From Oxalobacteraceae bacterium UBA5157 (lineage in GTDB: Bacteria; Pseudomonadota; Gammaproteobacteria; Burkholderiales; Burkholderiaceae_D), in assembly GCA_002415335.1 (NCBI GenBank), contig DHXL01000333.1, positions 10,997-24,942 on the forward strand: DNA of 13,946 nt, written 5' to 3'. Both the position numbers and the translations under genes were made by a program. Below are positions 11,889-13,946 of this stretch, piece by piece. A model generated the notes under the pieces. The model was not told where the DNA came from. It did no database searches and saw only the letters and a program-made list of their open reading frames with translations. Position 1 is the stretch's first letter; each line of letters opens with the position of its first letter.

Positions 11889-11962
11889 TTGTGGGTCAGA
11901 GTTTTTTCGGGGTGGCCTTGGGCCATTCGCATGCTTCACGGCGAAAATTGCCCTGACCCCAA
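11889..11962. repeat. Interrupted palindrome of the TTGGGGTCAG type between infC and rpmI
   Basis: Outer arms TTGTGGGTCAG (11889-11899) and CTGACCCCAA (11953-11962) are inverted repeats apart from one extra base, and inner TTTTCG (11904-11909) pairs with CGAAAA (11942-11947). The outer motif resembles the arms of the REP-like repeats at 3391-3488. It directly follows infC and may act as a 3' stabiliser. No T-run follows, so readthrough to rpmI is possible. Confidence 0.55.
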
Positions 11963-11974
11963 CTGACTAGATTC

Positions 11975-12115
11975 GTGCAATGCGTTCAGTAATGAATGCA
12001 TTGTGCAAAAGCAGTGGACTCGATTCCACTGCATAACAAGTGAGAGCAGGCATCCAAGCGTAACGTAGTGTTGCCACCTGCAATCATGTTAAAAATGGAG
12101 CTGTCCGAAGGACAG
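11975..12115 (+). promoter_or_regulatory. Structured rpmI-rplT leader, candidate L20 autoregulatory site
   Basis: Three hairpins are visible. First (11975-12006): a 14-bp stem with some G-U pairs, capped by the GNRA tetraloop GTAA (11989-11992). Second (12011-12032): GCAGTGGA with TCCACTGC, 8 perfect bp. Third (12101-12115): CTGTCC-GAA-GGACAG, 6 bp, which buries the AAGGA (12108-12112) serving rpmI at 12124. A further long-range pair, GCAGG (12046-12050) with CCTGC (12077-12081), is possible. In E. coli and Bacillus, L20 represses this operon by binding rRNA-like leader structures. Position and RBS masking fit that, but L20 binding here is inference. Confidence 0.6.
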
Positions 12116-12123
12116 ATAGTGTT

Positions 12124-12321
12124 ATGCCAAAAATGAAGACAAAGAGCAGCGCTAAAAAGCGTTTTCGCGTTCGTCCGGGTGGAACGGTCAAATGTGGTCA
12201 CGCTTTCAAGCGTCACATTCTGACCAAGAAGACTACCAAAGTTAAGCGCCAGTTGCGCGGTATTACCAATGTCAATGCTGCTGACGTCGTATCCGTCATG
12301 CGCATGATGCCGAACGCTTGA
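12124..12321 (+). CDS. rpmI: 50S ribosomal protein bL35
   Basis: This 65-residue, very basic protein is a component of the large ribosomal subunit. The opening MPKMKTKSSAKKRFRVRPGG and the HILTKKTTKVKRQLRG segment are typical of bL35, and the length is exactly that of the E. coli protein. Its Shine-Dalgarno (AAGGA, 12108-12112) is 11 nt before the ATG and sits inside a 6-bp hairpin, so translation is probably regulated. It is followed 27 nt later by rplT, the usual partner, in an operon. Confidence 0.97.
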   Translation: MPKMKTKSSAKKRFRVRPGGTVKCGHAFKRHILTKKTTKVKRQLRGITNVNAADVVSVMRMMPNA

Positions 12322-12348
12322 CCTCATACTCATTATTAAGGAGTTACT

Positions 12349-12708
12349 ATGCCTAGAGTAAAACGTGGGGTCACAGCACGGGCCCGTCATAAGAAAGTCC
12401 TCGACCAAGCCAAAGGCTATCGTGGTCGCCGCAGTAAAGTTTATCGCATCGCCAAGCAAGCGGTCATGCGCGCCGGTCAATACGCTTATCGTGACCGTCG
12501 CAACAAGAAGCGCGTATTCCGCGCCTTGTGGATCACCCGTATCAATGCCGCTTCGCGTGAACACGGCATGACCTACAGCGTGTTCATGAATGGCTTGAAA
12601 AAAGCGTCGATTGAACTGGACCGTAAAGTCCTGGCCGACATGGCCGTGATGGACAAGCCGGCATTTGCCGCGATTGTCAATCAGGTGAAGGCCAACATCG
12701 CTGCGTAA
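12349..12708 (+). CDS. rplT: 50S ribosomal protein bL20
   Basis: This 119-residue basic protein binds 23S rRNA early in large-subunit assembly. Features are the start MPRVKRGVTARARHKKVLDQ, AKGYRGRRSKVYRIAKQAVM (rRNA-binding basic region), the RDRRNKKRVFRALWITRINAA segment and the C-terminal globular part (FMNGLKKASIELDRKVLADMA). Length is one residue over the E. coli protein. AAGGAG (12338-12343) stands 5 nt before the ATG, so it is strongly translated. In other bacteria L20 is the translational repressor of its own operon; here a structured leader is present upstream of rpmI. A C(UUCG)G hairpin and a terminator follow. Confidence 0.97.
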   Translation: MPRVKRGVTARARHKKVLDQAKGYRGRRSKVYRIAKQAVMRAGQYAYRDRRNKKRVFRALWITRINAASREHGMTYSVFMNGLKKASIELDRKVLADMAVMDKPAFAAIVNQVKANIAA

Positions 12709-12718
12709 GTGGTCCTAT

Positions 12719-12738
12719 GCGTCGCCTTCGGGTGACGC
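12719..12738 (+). other. Hairpin with C(UUCG)G tetraloop after rplT
   Basis: GCGTCGCC (12719-12726) pairs with GGTGACGC (12731-12738), one G-U, around the very stable tetraloop TTCG (12727-12730). It lies 10 nt after the rplT stop, before a second hairpin with a T-run. It probably protects the mRNA 3' end. Confidence 0.6.
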
Positions 12739-12751
12739 GGCAATACCCTGG

Positions 12752-12785
12752 CGGGGCAGAGGTTACACACCTGTGCCCCGTTTTT
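12752..12785 (+). terminator. Rho-independent terminator after rplT
   Basis: CGGGGCA (12752-12758) pairs with TGCCCCG (12774-12780), with a G-G mismatch and then AGGT/ACCT, followed by five T. It should end the ribosomal-protein transcript before pheS. A weak GATAAT (12803-12808) downstream could be the pheS -10 box, but no good -35 is seen. Confidence 0.85.
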
Positions 12786-12894
12786 ATTTGTAGTTTGTCC
12801 GGGATAATGGACGGCAGAATCTGTTCGGGTGTCTTCGTCGACGTCTGCTTATCCCGCAAGTTGCAGAACTCCTTTTCCCGACCCGGAAAACCGC

Positions 12895-13911
12895 ATGAAT
12901 CCCCTAGAACAACTAGTCACACAAGCACAAACTGATTTTCTCGCTGCCGGCGATGCCGCCGCGCTCGAAAACGCGAAGGCCAAATACATTGGCAAGACTG
13001 GTCAAATCACCGAGCAGATGAAGGGTCTCGGCAAGCTGGCTCCGGATGAGAGGAAAGTCCTTGGCGCCGTCATCAACGCCGCCAAGGAGCAAATTGAGGG
13101 CGCGCTGAATGCGCGCCGCGAGGCGCTCGCCAACGCGCAGATGCAAGCGCGTTTGAACGCCGAAGCGATCGATGTCACGATGCCCGGACGCGGTCGCGGA
13201 TTCGGCGGCATTCACCCGGTGATGCGCACCTGGCAACGGGTGGAAGAGATTTTCGGATCGATCGGTTTCGATGTGGCCGATGGCCCCGAGATCGAAACGG
13301 ACTGGACCAATTTCACCGCGCTCAACAGCCCCGAAAATCATCCTGCGCGTTCGATGCAAGACACTTTCTACGTCGACGGCAAGGATAGCGAGGGCAAGCA
13401 GCTGCTGCTGCGCACCCACACTAGTCCGATGCAGGTGCGCTATGCGCGCATGCATAAGCCGCCAATCAAGGTGATCGCGCCGGGCCGCACGTATCGCGTC
13501 GATAGCGACGCCACGCACTCGCCGATGTTCCACCAGGTCGAGGGACTGTGGATCGCAGAAGACATCAGCTTCGCGGACTTGAAAGGCGTGTACCTGAATT
13601 TCGTCAAGGCGTTTTTCGAAACCGATGACTTGCAGGTGCGCTTCCGTCCATCGTATTTCCCATTCACCGAACCTTCGGCCGAGATCGACATCGCATTCGG
13701 CAGCGGTCCGCTCAAGGGCCGCTGGCTGGAAGTGTCTGGGGCCGGACAGGTACATCCGGCAGTGGTGCGCAATATGGGTCTCGATCCGGAGCAATACATC
13801 GGTTTCGCGTTCGGCTCCGGTTTGGAGCGCTTGACGATGCTGCGCTATGGGATCAACGATTTGCGCCTGTTCTACGAAGGCGACTTGCGTTTCCTGAAGC
13901 AATTCAACTAG
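12895..13911 (+). CDS. pheS: Phenylalanyl-tRNA synthetase alpha subunit
   Basis: This 338-residue subunit of the alpha2beta2 class II synthetase forms the active site that activates Phe and charges tRNA-Phe. A coiled-coil N-terminal part (about 1-90) precedes the core. Visible motifs are RTHTSPMQVR (173-182), THSPMFHQVEG (207-217), FPFTEPSAEID (255-265), GFAFGSGLERLTML (303-316), and the final RLFYEGDLRFLKQF. The start at 12895 matches homologues (MNPLEQLV), with GGAAA (12887-12891) upstream; a GTG at 12829 in the same frame would add 22 residues unlike the family. The usual partner pheT is not in the window; a REP-like repeat lies just after the stop. No Phe-rich leader peptide like E. coli pheM was found upstream. 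Confidence 0.97.
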   Translation: MNPLEQLVTQAQTDFLAAGDAAALENAKAKYIGKTGQITEQMKGLGKLAPDERKVLGAVINAAKEQIEGALNARREALANAQMQARLNAEAIDVTMPGRGRGFGGIHPVMRTWQRVEEIFGSIGFDVADGPEIETDWTNFTALNSPENHPARSMQDTFYVDGKDSEGKQLLLRTHTSPMQVRYARMHKPPIKVIAPGRTYRVDSDATHSPMFHQVEGLWIAEDISFADLKGVYLNFVKAFFETDDLQVRFRPSYFPFTEPSAEIDIAFGSGPLKGRWLEVSGAGQVHPAVVRNMGLDPEQYIGFAFGSGLERLTMLRYGINDLRLFYEGDLRFLKQFN

Positions 13912-13915
13912 GCAG

Positions 13916-13946
13916 TTGTGGAAAGAGTAACGCTACGCTTAACTCT
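13916..13946. repeat. REP-like palindrome, probably cut by the window edge
   Basis: TTGTGGAAAGAGT (13916-13928) and the final AACTCT match the outer arms of the repeats at 3391 and 3443, though the core differs (AACGCTACGCTTA). It begins 5 nt after the pheS stop and would continue past the window end, separating pheS from the expected pheT. Confidence 0.6.

Noticed and set aside
12709..12894. pheM-like Phe-rich leader peptide before pheS, as in E. coli
   Set aside because: No ORF with clustered Phe codons is present. The terminator at 12752-12785 looks like the simple end of rpmI-rplT.
1..13946. CRISPR array, insertion sequence, phage or toxin-antitoxin genes
   Set aside because: No regular spacer-repeat pattern, transposase, integrase or toxin-like small gene pair was found on either strand.

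Overview
The window looks like a Betaproteobacterium of the Burkholderiales, most like Oxalobacteraceae (Herminiimonas/Collimonas/Herbaspirillum type). This rests on recalled protein similarity, moderately GC-rich coding sequence, the thrS-infC-rpmI-rplT-pheS order, and palindromic repeats starting TTGGGGACAGAGT or TTGGGGTCAGAGT. No database search was possible. Apart from the repeats nothing looks mobile. There is no CRISPR array, phage gene or transposase.

Left part (1-3361): the 3' end of a hotdog acyl-CoA thioesterase meets a PAS-LuxR regulator tail to tail, the two sharing a CTAG stop. Divergent from the regulator are scoA and scoB, the two subunits of succinyl-CoA:3-ketoacid CoA-transferase. 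Facing scoB is bdhA (3-hydroxybutyrate dehydrogenase). Together these form a short pathway from 3-hydroxybutyrate through acetoacetate to acetoacetyl-CoA, as in polyhydroxybutyrate or ketone-body use, with a plausible local regulator.

Middle part (3362-9057): two tandem copies of a REP-like palindrome lie between bdhA and an alpha/beta hydrolase. The hydrolase is followed by a RidA-family protein and then relA, 9 nt further on. RelA has a degenerate hydrolase site and an EFDD synthetase motif, so it should be a (p)ppGpp synthetase only. Convergent to relA is a CDF metal-efflux pump. Divergent from that is hydroxypyruvate isomerase (hyi).

Right part (9058-13946): tRNA-Val(GAC), then thrS, infC, rpmI, rplT and pheS, a translation cluster in the same order as in E. 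coli. pheT would be expected just beyond the edge.

The most interesting signal is in the 222 nt between tRNA-Val and thrS. A 14-codon ORF with its own Shine-Dalgarno encodes MTPRTTTTMVWERR, with four consecutive Thr codons. It is followed by a Rho-independent terminator and by pairings that fit a protector / antiterminator / terminator switch. This reads as leader-peptide transcription attenuation of threonyl-tRNA synthetase, responding to charged tRNA-Thr. I do not know of a characterised case for thrS. The rpmI leader is also strongly structured: a long hairpin capped by a GUAA tetraloop, a second 8-bp hairpin, and a hairpin that hides the rpmI ribosome-binding site. This fits L20 feedback control. 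infC begins with the rare start codon AUA, as expected for IF3 autoregulation.

No stretch longer than 300 bases lacks a gene.
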